From assembly GCA_018815145.1 (NCBI GenBank), contig JAHIYL010000266.1:1-23006 (forward strand): 23,006 bases of DNA. The letters are read 5' to 3'. This document shows positions 7,438 through 14,353 of this stretch, one piece after another (the first letter of the stretch is position 1; each line of letters opens with the position of its first letter). This stretch comes from Nanobdellota archaeon. Lineage in GTDB: Archaea; Nanobdellota; Nanobdellia; Woesearchaeales; GW2011-AR15. The notes under the pieces are model-generated. The model had not been told where the DNA came from and ran no database searches. It saw only the letters and a program-made list of their open reading frames with translations. The position numbers and the translations under genes were made by a program.

Positions 7438-7949
7438 TTTATTCCACCCTGAAGCGTGATTCCATTGATTATGCTGTTTATCAGATGTTCATTTTTCAGA
7501 TCTTTAAGTTCTTTTACTGCAAACAATTGTATTTTCCTATGCAATTTTTTTTCATATTTTGTGATATCCGGCAGATCTACTCGTTCAGATATTACAGCAA
7601 TATCAAAATCACTGCCTGCAGCATCCAGTCCCAATGATCCAGAACCGAAAAAGATGATTGTGGGTTTCATATAGAAGCTATTGAGTTTTTCGACAAGTCC
7701 GCATTTTTTTATATTTTGAAGATTGTAAAATATTTTTAAATCCTTATAGAGTTCATTTTCCAGATTTGCTTTGAATAATAGATAAATTCGTTCTTTTCTT
7801 GATTTTAAAATCTGTTTTTTTGTAAATTTCTTGAGTTTTGTGCTGGCTGTTGCAGGAGAAAGTTTTCTAAGAACTGCAAATTCCCGTATTCCGAATTCAC
7901 GCTCAGGATCCTTAAAAAATGGTTCCAATAGATTAAGTTCTTCAAACAT
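7428..7949 (-). CDS. winged-helix MNT nucleotidyltransferase (antitoxin type)
   Basis: The 173-residue product has an N-terminal winged helix-turn-helix (about 1-65, with LRKLSPATASTKLKKFTKKQ) and a minimal nucleotidyltransferase domain with FGSGSLGLDAAGSDFDIAV (G102, S103, D114, D116 as the G-S...D-x-D motif). Proteins of this kind pair with HEPN RNases; characterised MntA antitoxins neutralise the HEPN toxin by AMP transfer to a tyrosine. The MNT gene comes first and overlaps the HEPN gene, the usual order. Its partner looks broken, so the antitoxin may be a survivor or may act as a regulator. Two TGTTTAAA repeats near its start suggest autoregulation. Confidence 0.8.
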   Translation of the reverse strand: MFEELNLLEPFFKDPEREFGIREFAVLRKLSPATASTKLKKFTKKQILKSRKERIYLLFKANLENELYKDLKIFYNLQNIKKCGLVEKLNSFYMKPTIIFFGSGSLGLDAAGSDFDIAVISERVDLPDITKYEKKLHRKIQLFAVKELKDLKNEHLINSIINGITLQGGIKWI

Positions 7950-7950
7950 A

Positions 7951-7983
7951 TGTTTAAAATATTGAACACTTGTTTAAATATTT
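7951..7983 (-). promoter_or_regulatory. promoter and possible operator of the MNT gene
   Basis: On the minus strand a TATTTAAA box (7973-7980) is centred about 27 bp before the ATG at 7949. TGTTTAAA occurs at 7951-7958 and again at 7971-7978, exactly 20 bp apart or about two helical turns. The first copy is part of an imperfect palindrome (tgtttaaaatattgaaca). These could be sites for the winged helix of the gene's own product. Confidence 0.45.
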
Positions 7984-7994
7984 TATGGTATTGT

Positions 7995-8483
7995 CTATAT
8001 CATTTTCTTGAGCTCTATATGCGAGTCAAAGAACCCCCACTTGTTGTATATGCTGTGCGCATAAGAATTCTCATTATATACTTCGATGGATGCGACTGTC
8101 ATGCCTTTTTTTTTGAACCAGTCTGTTGCCATGTCCTTGAATTTTGAACTGATCCCTTTTCCCCGGAATTCCGGAGCGACATAAAGATCACTGATATGCC
8201 CTATCTTTTCAACTGCAAAAACTGGAATATTATCTTTGATGAAATTCAATGAATAGCCGACCATCTTATTGCCATCTGCTGCAACAAGCACAAGCCCGTT
8301 TCTTGACCTTATATTTTTTATCAGAAATTTTTTGAAAAGAAAATCTGCATTTTTTTTTCTTTCCAGGGTTTTTTTCTGTTCTGGATTCTTTTTGATGATG
8401 TTTTTGGCATGTGTTTCCATGAATTCTTTCCAAAGGGCAGTTATCTCCTCTGCATCTTTCAAATTGGCTTTCCTTATCTCCAC
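7995..8483 (-). CDS. GNAT-family N-acetyltransferase
   Basis: The 162-residue product has the GNAT fold from end to end: MEIRKANLKDAEEI at the start, the acetyl-CoA loop in ISDLYVAPEFRGKGISS (R107-G110 as the R-x-x-G-x-G-type turn) and the closing strand IEVYNENSYAHSIYNKWGF. Such enzymes move an acetyl group from acetyl-CoA to an amine on a protein or small molecule; the substrate cannot be told. The start codon is GTG at 8483, set by a TATA box 27 bp upstream. That TATA box is shared with the divergent gene at 8537. Confidence 0.88.
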   Translation of the reverse strand: MEIRKANLKDAEEITALWKEFMETHAKNIIKKNPEQKKTLERKKNADFLFKKFLIKNIRSRNGLVLVAADGNKMVGYSLNFIKDNIPVFAVEKIGHISDLYVAPEFRGKGISSKFKDMATDWFKKKGMTVASIEVYNENSYAHSIYNKWGFFDSHIELKKMI

Positions 8484-8506
8484 ACTGAAAGGATAAACAA
8501 AAAAAA

Positions 8507-8514
8507 TTTATAAA
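8507..8514. promoter_or_regulatory. single palindromic TATA box serving two divergent genes
   Basis: TTTATAAA is a perfect palindrome centred at 8510.5. The minus-strand GTG start (8483) is 27.5 bp away and the plus-strand ATG (8537) 26.5 bp away. Both distances are right for leaderless transcription. Purine-rich, BRE-like bases flank it on both strands. No other good TATA box lies in the 53 bp between the two starts. Confidence 0.65.
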
Positions 8515-8536
8515 CTTATTCTTAAGAATATAATTT

Positions 8537-8938
8537 ATGCCAGGAATACTTCCCCATCTCGGAGCAGCCATAATATGTATGATAGTCGTCCATTGCATTC
8601 ATTTCAAGTGGGAATTCTCATGGTCAATCTTTGTAGGCAACTTCATACCTGATGCAATCAAATTCGGGTTTGTAGGATTGGTACAGGGCACCTTCAGCAT
8701 ACTGTTAATTGAAAAGGATGAGTTCTATAGGAGCATATCAAACATCACTTCAAATCCGACCAACTGGTTCAGCCTTGGTTTTTTCATCATAGGCATGCCG
8801 CTTGTCCTATATCACTTCCATGTCATAAAAAAAAAGAAGATGGAAGAATATGATGAGCTGTATGTGTTTTTTCTCATAGGTATCATAATTCATCTTGTGA
8901 TGGATCTATTATTCGTGGAGAAAGGGATATGGTATTAA
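8537..8938 (+). CDS. small DUF457-like membrane protein (YdjM type)
   Basis: The 133-residue product has about four hydrophobic segments and begins MPGILPHLGAAI. It has NFIPD near residues 35-39 and IIHLVMDLLF near the C-terminus (His and Asp four apart). The order H...D...H-x3-D within membrane helices fits the DUF457/YdjM group of predicted membrane-bound metal-dependent hydrolases. Archaeal members are common and uncharacterised. It is transcribed from the TATA box it shares with the GNAT gene. Assignment rests on motif pattern only. Confidence 0.6.
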   Translation: MPGILPHLGAAIICMIVVHCIHFKWEFSWSIFVGNFIPDAIKFGFVGLVQGTFSILLIEKDEFYRSISNITSNPTNWFSLGFFIIGMPLVLYHFHVIKKKKMEEYDELYVFFLIGIIIHLVMDLLFVEKGIWY

Positions 8939-8964
8939 ATTGCATTTTACTTCATCCCTCTAAT

Positions 8965-8974
8965 TTTTAAATAA
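8965..8974 (+). promoter_or_regulatory. TATA box of truD
   Basis: TTTTAAATAA is centred about 25 bp before the ATG at 8994, which predicts a leaderless mRNA. The T-rich stretch just upstream may also end the preceding transcript. Confidence 0.5.
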
Positions 8975-8993
8975 TTCCATTTTACCTATTGTT

Positions 8994-9983
8994 ATGTACA
9001 CTCTAAAACAGACTCCTGAAGATTTCATTGTTGAAGAGATTCCCAACAGAAAATTCCATGGAAACGGCCTATATTCAATCTATCTTCTAAAAAAAAGAGG
9101 ATACACTACTGAAAAGGCGATCCAGACAGTCTGCAGGAAATCCGGAGTACATAGAAAAGATGTTGGTTATGCAGGAAACAAGGACAAAAATGCAATCACA
9201 TCACAGTATATTTCAGTGAAAAAGAAGATCCATGATATTGATGAACGGGAAATCTCACTGAAATTCACCGGATGCTCGGATGAACCTCTATCACTGGGTG
9301 ATCTGGCCGGCAACAGATTCTCAATTATCACAAGGAACATTGAAAAGTTGCCAAAAAAAATTGATTTTGTCGAGAATTATTTTGATTCACAGCGGTTCTC
9401 AAAAAATAACGTGGATGTTGGAAGAGCAATCATCAAAGGTGATTTCAAGAAGGCAGCTGAAGCAATAGAGCATGATTCTGTTAAAGAACATCTGAAGATG
9501 CATCCAAATGATCATGTCGGCGCATTCAAGACACTTCCCTACAAGATCCAGACCATCTATATCAATTCCTACCAGAGCTATCTTTGGAACATGGCTGCAA
9601 AAGAATACATAAAAAAAAAATCCAAAAAATATATTTCCATAGATTTTGGTTTTGGAGAATTGGGTTTTATAGATCAGAGAATTGAAAATATGTCAATTCC
9701 TCTGATAAGCTTTGATACAGAATTTACAGATAGTGTCATTGAAAGAACCTATTCTGGATTGCTTGAAAAAGAATCTATATCCTCCAGGGATCTCATACTT
9801 AGAAAAACACCTGATCTGACTCCCACTGGCGGAAAACGGGAACTTTTTGCAGAAATCAAGGATCTTACAATAGGCAGCCCTGAAGATGATGAATTGAACA
9901 AGGATAAAAAAAAGATACAAATATGCTTTTGCCTGCCAAAGGCCAGCTATGCCACAATGGCAGTAAAAAAGATGTTTCTTTGA
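8994..9983 (+). CDS. truD: tRNA pseudouridine synthase TruD
   Basis: TruD makes pseudouridine 13 in tRNA. The sequence has the family N-terminus (LKQTPEDFIVEEIPNRK), the catalytic aspartate D64 in VGYAGNKDKNAITSQ, NRFSIITRN, NYFDSQRF, the INSYQSYLWN helix and the closing RELFAEIKDL segment. At 329 residues it is shorter than many archaeal TruD proteins of about 400, because the variable insertion between the catalytic halves is small. The leaderless start is supported by the TATA box. It ends only 5 bp from the end of the convergent reductase gene, leaving almost no room for separate terminators. Confidence 0.93.
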   Translation: MYTLKQTPEDFIVEEIPNRKFHGNGLYSIYLLKKRGYTTEKAIQTVCRKSGVHRKDVGYAGNKDKNAITSQYISVKKKIHDIDEREISLKFTGCSDEPLSLGDLAGNRFSIITRNIEKLPKKIDFVENYFDSQRFSKNNVDVGRAIIKGDFKKAAEAIEHDSVKEHLKMHPNDHVGAFKTLPYKIQTIYINSYQSYLWNMAAKEYIKKKSKKYISIDFGFGELGFIDQRIENMSIPLISFDTEFTDSVIERTYSGLLEKESISSRDLILRKTPDLTPTGGKRELFAEIKDLTIGSPEDDELNKDKKKIQICFCLPKASYATMAVKKMFL

Positions 9984-9988
9984 ATTGA

Positions 9989-10999
9989 TCATGTAAGAAT
10001 CTTAAAAAAGACAAATTCCCTGATAAAACCAATCTTAAACAAATGTGTTCCAATATTGTAAAGAAACTGATTTATCTTTGGATTGAATCTGAGTGTATCA
10101 GCAATCTTATCCTGGATTCTATGTCTGAATATAACTTTTTTTAATTTTGGGTATTTGTACTTAGGATCTAATATCTTTTTTCCCACTTCTTCACCTGATA
10201 CAAGAGCCTGATATATCCCTTCACCGGAAAAAGTAGACGTCAGGCCGGCAGCATCCCCAACCAAAAAAATATTTTTGAATTTATATCCTCTATAATCAGA
10301 ATTTAGGAGCGCCCCTTCAAACCTGGTTTTTTCAATCTCTATTTTCAGGTCATTCCTGCACCAATCATCAAGCGCTCTCTTCATCCCTCTGGAACTTGAT
10401 ACAATCCCGCCTATACCTATTGCGGTATAGTCATCGTGCGGAAATACCCATGCGTACCATGAACCGAATCTCTTTGTGTCCAAGTGAAATTCAATGTCTT
10501 TGAATATTTTTGTTGTTATATATTGGATACCTAGACCAATTTTTTCAGATGGAAGATTAAGATATTTACGAACAATGGATGAAGGTCCGTCTGCCCCAAT
10601 CAGATGTTGAAAATTGTATTTCTTATTGCATGCAACAACATGATTTACAGTAACTTCAGTGACTTTGGCATTGGTTTTTATCTCTGCGCCGGCTTTTTTT
10701 GCATTTTCCATCAAATATTCTCCTAGTTTTATCCTTTGAACAGTATAACAGAAATTTTTTTTAAATTTCAAAACAGTCTTCTTCTTGTTTGTTACAAACA
10801 TAACATCAGAGAATTCTTTTTCACTCAACTCTTTTGGGATATATCTGAGGTTTTTTCTCATAAGTCCGCCTGCACAGACCTTATCACCGATTACCTTATC
10901 CTTTTCAAGAACAATGACTTTTTTCCCATTCTTTGCAAGGATTTCGGCTGCTTTCAGACCTCCCGGACCCCCGCCAACAATGACTACATCATATTCCAT
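9989..10999 (-). CDS. geranylgeranyl reductase family FAD enzyme
   Basis: The 336-residue product has the FAD-binding start (VVIVGGGPGGLKAAE), the reductase motif DKVCAGGLMRKN with cysteine C42, LIGADGPSSIVRKYL, the substrate-side WYAWVFP (181-187) and the second FAD motif LVGDAAGLTSTFSGEGI (GDAAG at 248-252). Family members saturate the geranylgeranyl chains of archaeal membrane lipids. Here lipid reduction is likely but not certain, since related enzymes act on quinone side chains or carotenoids. It follows a second FAD enzyme by 42 bp and has almost the same promoter, so both are probably expressed together. Its end nearly touches that of truD. Confidence 0.83.
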   Translation of the reverse strand: MEYDVVIVGGGPGGLKAAEILAKNGKKVIVLEKDKVIGDKVCAGGLMRKNLRYIPKELSEKEFSDVMFVTNKKKTVLKFKKNFCYTVQRIKLGEYLMENAKKAGAEIKTNAKVTEVTVNHVVACNKKYNFQHLIGADGPSSIVRKYLNLPSEKIGLGIQYITTKIFKDIEFHLDTKRFGSWYAWVFPHDDYTAIGIGGIVSSSRGMKRALDDWCRNDLKIEIEKTRFEGALLNSDYRGYKFKNIFLVGDAAGLTSTFSGEGIYQALVSGEEVGKKILDPKYKYPKLKKVIFRHRIQDKIADTLRFNPKINQFLYNIGTHLFKIGFIREFVFFKILT

Positions 11000-11021
11000 T
11001 GAAGAATGAATAAAATTGAAC

Positions 11022-11038
11022 GAATAAAAAATTATTGG
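11022..11038 (-). promoter_or_regulatory. promoter of the geranylgeranyl reductase gene
   Basis: On the minus strand this reads CCAATAATTTTTTATTC. The TATA part (TTTTTATT) is centred 27.5 bp before the ATG at 10999. It matches the promoter of the next gene upstream at 15 of 17 positions. Confidence 0.5.
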
Positions 11039-11041
11039 AAA

Positions 11042-12289
11042 TCAGATGACATTGTGCTTATGAAATAATTCTTCAAGCTCTTCAAATGCCAATTCTTCAA
11101 TCACTTTTGTTGATTTCTTGGCTAAGTACATGAATTCATTTTTTGGAAGGATTTTAGCCAGTTCCTCAATACCAAGAGTTTCAACCAGCATTTTAGTCAG
11201 TGATAATAATTGATTTGGCTGCATCCTCAAAAAAAGTGCATCTAAAAAATACTCATTTGGAATTTTCTTAAATATACTGAAGAACTTATTCATCTGTTCT
11301 GGCTTTGTATTGATGACAAGCAATATAATGATCAAAAGAAGATCCCTATTCATCAATTCTTTTGCTGAGAAATTATATTCGAGATGTTTTTCAGTAAGTT
11401 CATTTTTTTTAAGTTTTTCAGTTAAAAAGGAAGCATAGTTTCTATAGTGCTGAGCAATATTTGTAAAGCCGCTGGCAATTATTGGAGCCCCTAATAAACA
11501 TGTATCACCAAAAAAAGATATATTATCCATTGCATGTTTTTTCATGTCCCCCATGGGTATAGTACCATATACTTCTCTGACCATTTTTTTGCCTTTTAAT
11601 TCATCCTTGAGATAACAGTTTTTAATATTATTCTCATGGAGCTCTTTAAGACTAAGCGGATCTATATTTTCAATCAGGTACTGATCAGTATAAACAACTG
11701 TCTGATGCTCATTTATCGGATAGATACTTATGAAAGTCTTTGGTGGACCTTCATAAAATGCTTCAACCAAACATATTTCTTCTTTTTTGATTCTGTAATT
11801 ATATACTCCGCCATATGTCGGACAATAGAATTGCCTGCCTGTAACTTCCGGAGATAACATGGAATCAGAACCTGAACAATCTATCAATAATCTTGCACTA
11901 AATTTACCTGTTGATGTTTTGATTGCTATCTCATTTTTAGTTCTCTTGATAATTTTTTGGAATTCACATTTCTCAATGATTTTGGATCTGTTCTCAATCA
12001 CCTTATCTCTGCAGTATTTCAGAATTGCCAGATCATTGACAGTCACCAAATCAGCAGAAATGATGAATTTCTGGCCATCGAATGATCTGATGAATGATTT
12101 TTCAAAGGATGCTGTGATAAATTTATCAAGCCCTGCTTCCTCAACAATCCTTTTCTCAGTTGTCCAAGGCTTGTGATAATCCTTGATCCTGTCTTTTTCA
12201 ATGACCAGTATATTGTGCTCTCTTGATAATTCACTTCCAAGAAGAAGACCTGCCGGACCTGCACCAACTATCACAACATCATATTTCAT
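11042..12289 (-). CDS. FAD-dependent oxidoreductase, lycopene cyclase/GGR-like
   Basis: The 415-residue product starts MKYDVVIVGAGPAGLLLGSE, a Rossmann FAD site, with a second FAD segment around NISFFGDTCLLGAPIIASGF. It lacks the CxGG motif of true geranylgeranyl reductases. The pieces LLIDCSGSDS and REVYGTIPMGDM...SFFGDT recall the lycopene cyclase branch of the same superfamily. A helical C-terminal region of about 120 residues (from about 295) is rich in Leu and Lys. It may act on an isoprenoid or carotenoid, but I cannot name the reaction. It lies upstream of the reductase gene on the same strand and shares its promoter sequence. Confidence 0.65.
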   Translation of the reverse strand: MKYDVVIVGAGPAGLLLGSELSREHNILVIEKDRIKDYHKPWTTEKRIVEEAGLDKFITASFEKSFIRSFDGQKFIISADLVTVNDLAILKYCRDKVIENRSKIIEKCEFQKIIKRTKNEIAIKTSTGKFSARLLIDCSGSDSMLSPEVTGRQFYCPTYGGVYNYRIKKEEICLVEAFYEGPPKTFISIYPINEHQTVVYTDQYLIENIDPLSLKELHENNIKNCYLKDELKGKKMVREVYGTIPMGDMKKHAMDNISFFGDTCLLGAPIIASGFTNIAQHYRNYASFLTEKLKKNELTEKHLEYNFSAKELMNRDLLLIIILLVINTKPEQMNKFFSIFKKIPNEYFLDALFLRMQPNQLLSLTKMLVETLGIEELAKILPKNEFMYLAKKSTKVIEELAFEELEELFHKHNVI

Positions 12290-12311
12290 TATATATAAAT
12301 AAAAATTAAGA

Positions 12312-12328
12312 GAATAAAAACTTAATGG
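12312..12328 (-). promoter_or_regulatory. promoter of the lycopene cyclase-like gene
   Basis: On the minus strand this reads CCATTAAGTTTTTATTC. The TATA part is centred 27.5 bp before the ATG at 12289, the same distance as in the promoter at 11022-11038. A second AT-rich stretch (TTATATATAA) lies directly before the ATG, too close to act as the TATA box. Confidence 0.5.
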
Positions 12329-12337
12329 ATAAATATT

Positions 12338-13105
12338 CTAAGTGGTCGGTTCAAATGGAGTTGGACAAATATTTGTTGTACAATACCGAACATCATCTGC
12401 ATTAATGCTACCTTCCTCAAAATCTATTTCTTGTAGCCACCCATTACCCCCTCTTCTATAACCACAGCAGTAAAACCAATTTTTATCGTGAAAAATTTTG
12501 GTACACCTGTCATGGCAATCTCCCCCATTTTCGTAAGCAACCCAGCAATAGTTGTTATTTATGCAAGCATCAAAATTGTCATTGTATTGCGCCGCATACC
12601 TATCTACGTATTCAAAGTGCTTTTGTTTTTCTGAATATTGAGGTTCTGACTGAACTGAAACAGCCCTTGCTTCATCCATTATAGTTTCAAAATCGTTGAC
12701 TCTTGCAGCAGCTGATTGTTCTTCACTGCCTGTACATTGTTCACCTAGTAGAGGGGTATCACCATTTTTGCACTTGCATTTGAGACTTTCAAAGGGCAAT
12801 GGGTTCCCGGGATTCTCAAGGTTCATCTGATAACTCTCTAAAAACTGATCTTCAATGCAACAATAAGAAGATTTTAGGCACCCTTTTTCATTAGGTATAC
12901 TATTAGGATTTATTGAAACCGGACAATGAGTCTCAGTACCTTGATATTCACTGCATTTGTAGTCTGCCGGGTTCCTGGGATCAACAGTTGGTTCAGGAGG
13001 AAGAGGGGTCGCAATAGTTGTTTCCTGGGCTGGAGCTCCGCATCCACAAAGTATGGATAAAAATATAAACATAATTAGAACAAATACTTTTTGATCAAGA
13101 TACAT
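12338..13105 (-). CDS. cysteine-rich secreted lipoprotein-like protein
   Basis: The 255-residue product has an N-terminal hydrophobic segment (about 7-20) ending in a lipobox-like ILCGCGAPA, with C20 or C22 as the possible lipid-bearing cysteine. A Thr/Pro-rich linker follows (about 28-46). The rest carries 16 cysteines, including CC pairs (YCC twice) and CKC, so up to eight disulphides outside the cell are possible. No catalytic motif is recognised. Spacing of cysteines in two clusters (about 50-125 and 180-250) suggests two small domains. Its promoter sits at the very end of adk. It could be a cell-surface binding protein; function unknown. Confidence 0.65.
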   Translation of the reverse strand: MYLDQKVFVLIMFIFLSILCGCGAPAQETTIATPLPPEPTVDPRNPADYKCSEYQGTETHCPVSINPNSIPNEKGCLKSSYCCIEDQFLESYQMNLENPGNPLPFESLKCKCKNGDTPLLGEQCTGSEEQSAAARVNDFETIMDEARAVSVQSEPQYSEKQKHFEYVDRYAAQYNDNFDACINNNYCWVAYENGGDCHDRCTKIFHDKNWFYCCGYRRGGNGWLQEIDFEEGSINADDVRYCTTNICPTPFEPTT

Positions 13106-13126
13106 AGGATTATTAAAGATAAAGTA

Positions 13127-13136
13127 ATATAAAAAT
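13127..13136 (-). promoter_or_regulatory. TATA box of the lipoprotein gene
   Basis: On the minus strand this reads ATTTTTATAT, centred about 26 bp before the ATG at 13105. It lies immediately after the adk stop codon, so the lipoprotein has its own leaderless promoter. Confidence 0.55.
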
Positions 13137-13763
13137 CTATTGAATATTCAATGTGCTTTTCAAGACTACAAATATCTCTTCAATCTTCGGGCTTGCGTCA
13201 ATATCTGCAATCAATCCCTTATCTTGATAATATTCAATAAGAGGCGCAGTCTCTCTATTATAAACCACCAGCCTGTTCTTGACTGTCTCAGGCAGTTCAT
13301 CACTTCTCTGGATAAGTTCAGCGCCGCAGTCATCACAGACACCTTCCTCTTTTGGTGCTTTCCACATTATATGGAAGATACTGCCGCATTTTCTGCATGT
13401 CCTCCTCCCTGAAATCCTCTTTATCACTTCTTCTTCTGAGAGCGTGAAATTTACTACCTTGTCTATCACTTCAATATCTGAGAGGAAATCTGCCTGATTG
13501 ATTGTCCTTGGATAACCGTCAAGTATATAGCCGGAATCTGATTCTGACAGCCTGTTTTTCACCATGTTGTTGGTGACATCATCAGGAACCAGAAGACCTT
13601 TATCGATGTACTCTTTTGCTTTGAGTCCCAGCTCAGTCTCTCCTTTGATGTTTGTCCTGAATATATCTCCTGTTGAGATATGCGGAATCCCCATCTGCTC
13701 AGAGAGCATCTTTGCCTGTGTTCCTTTGCCTGCGCCCGGCGGGCCCAAAAAAATCAGATTCAC
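13137..13763 (-). CDS. adk: adenylate kinase, zinc-LID type
   Basis: This 208-residue enzyme balances adenine nucleotides (ATP + AMP to 2 ADP). It has the P-loop GPPGAGKGT (7-15), HISTGDIFR, ILDGYPRT (80-87) and a LID domain with four cysteines (C123, C126, C143, C146) that bind zinc. This is the bacterial type, not the trimeric archaeal AdkA type, so an ancient transfer is likely; such enzymes are also found in DPANN archaea. The start is GTG at 13763. A GGGTGA Shine-Dalgarno site overlaps the stop of the preceding gene, so the two genes are translated as an operon. Confidence 0.95.
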   Translation of the reverse strand: MNLIFLGPPGAGKGTQAKMLSEQMGIPHISTGDIFRTNIKGETELGLKAKEYIDKGLLVPDDVTNNMVKNRLSESDSGYILDGYPRTINQADFLSDIEVIDKVVNFTLSEEEVIKRISGRRTCRKCGSIFHIMWKAPKEEGVCDDCGAELIQRSDELPETVKNRLVVYNRETAPLIEYYQDKGLIADIDASPKIEEIFVVLKSTLNIQ

Positions 13764-13770
13764 TTTTTAT

Positions 13771-14232
13771 TCACCCCATATAGCTCAAATCCTGCTTAAT
13801 ATCAGTCTCCACTTCCCAGGATTTCTTCATATCTCTAATAATCTGTGAAAGCCTTGGTTTTAATGATGTCCATTCATCAAAAAAATCTCTGATAAATTTT
13901 GCATTGTTCTCTTCGCTGTTGTCCAGTGAGATTTCATTTGAAAACCGGATATATTTCATGAGTTTCCTGTATAATGCGTATATCTCCTGCCTTTTCTTAT
14001 CAGAGAAAATCTTATATTCGATGAGCTGGAAAAGCTCTGAATCCGGCTGCAATATGCCTTCAAGCATTTTTAACCATTCATCTATCTTATCTATCATCCT
14101 AATCCTAATCCTATATAGAAGAATATCAGACTTTTCATACTCTTCAATATCAAAATCCATGTTCAATGATACGAAATCAGGAAGGCTGAATCTTTCAGCA
14201 AGACCATTATAGTATTTGATTGTCTCATCCAT
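13771..14232 (-). CDS. helical hypothetical protein
   Basis: The 153-residue product is predicted all-helical from its heptad-like spacing of Ile, Leu and Phe between charged residues, with no membrane segment and no signal peptide. Two features stand out, EKSDILLYRIRIRMIDKIDEW and KKRQEIYALYRKLMKYIRF. An in-frame TTG at 14238 precedes it, but the ATG at 14232 lies 26.5 bp from the TATA centre and is the better, leaderless start. It shares an operon with adk, 7 bp apart. The function is unknown; the length and pattern resemble small archaeal helical proteins with no assigned role, perhaps binding RNA or DNA replication partners. Confidence 0.6.
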   Translation of the reverse strand: MDETIKYYNGLAERFSLPDFVSLNMDFDIEEYEKSDILLYRIRIRMIDKIDEWLKMLEGILQPDSELFQLIEYKIFSDKKRQEIYALYRKLMKYIRFSNEISLDNSEENNAKFIRDFFDEWTSLKPRLSQIIRDMKKSWEVETDIKQDLSYMG

Positions 14233-14252
14233 GCACAAATCAGGTGCAATAA

Positions 14253-14262
14253 TTTATATAAA
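14253..14262 (-). promoter_or_regulatory. TATA box of the hypothetical-adk operon
   Basis: TTATATAAA on the minus strand is centred about 26 bp before the ATG at 14232. It lies about 45 bp from the divergent hisS TATA box, so the two promoters share one short intergenic region. Confidence 0.6.
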
Positions 14263-14305
14263 AACGTTTTGGTTCAAAAGCAGCAAAACCCAATTTGACA
14301 AAAAA

Positions 14306-14333
14306 AAATATAAACTCACTTGATTTGGTGAGT
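14306..14333 (+). promoter_or_regulatory. hisS promoter with adjoining palindrome
   Basis: AAATATAAA (14306-14314) is the TATA box, predicting transcription from about 14336. Directly after it lies an inverted repeat, ACTCAC-ttgatttg-GTGAGT (14314-14333), which covers the space between TATA and the start of transcription. A repressor bound there would block transcription; no partner is known. Confidence 0.5.
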
Positions 14334-14338
14334 ATATA

Positions 14339-14353
14339 ATGGTGATTATATAA
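14339..14353 (+). other. four-codon mini-ORF ahead of hisS
   Basis: ATG-GTG-ATT-ATA-TAA encodes MVII. Its stop overlaps the hisS start as TAATG (14351-14355). The mini-ORF starts 2-3 bases after the expected transcription start and contains the hisS Shine-Dalgarno sequence GGTGA. TATATAATGG occurs at both 14333-14342 and 14347-14356, so the start region looks like a 14-bp tandem duplication. Confidence 0.4.

Noticed and set aside
13103..13139. adk and the lipoprotein gene as one operon
   Set aside because: A good TATA box for the lipoprotein lies directly after the adk stop at leaderless spacing, so separate transcription is more likely, although read-through is possible.
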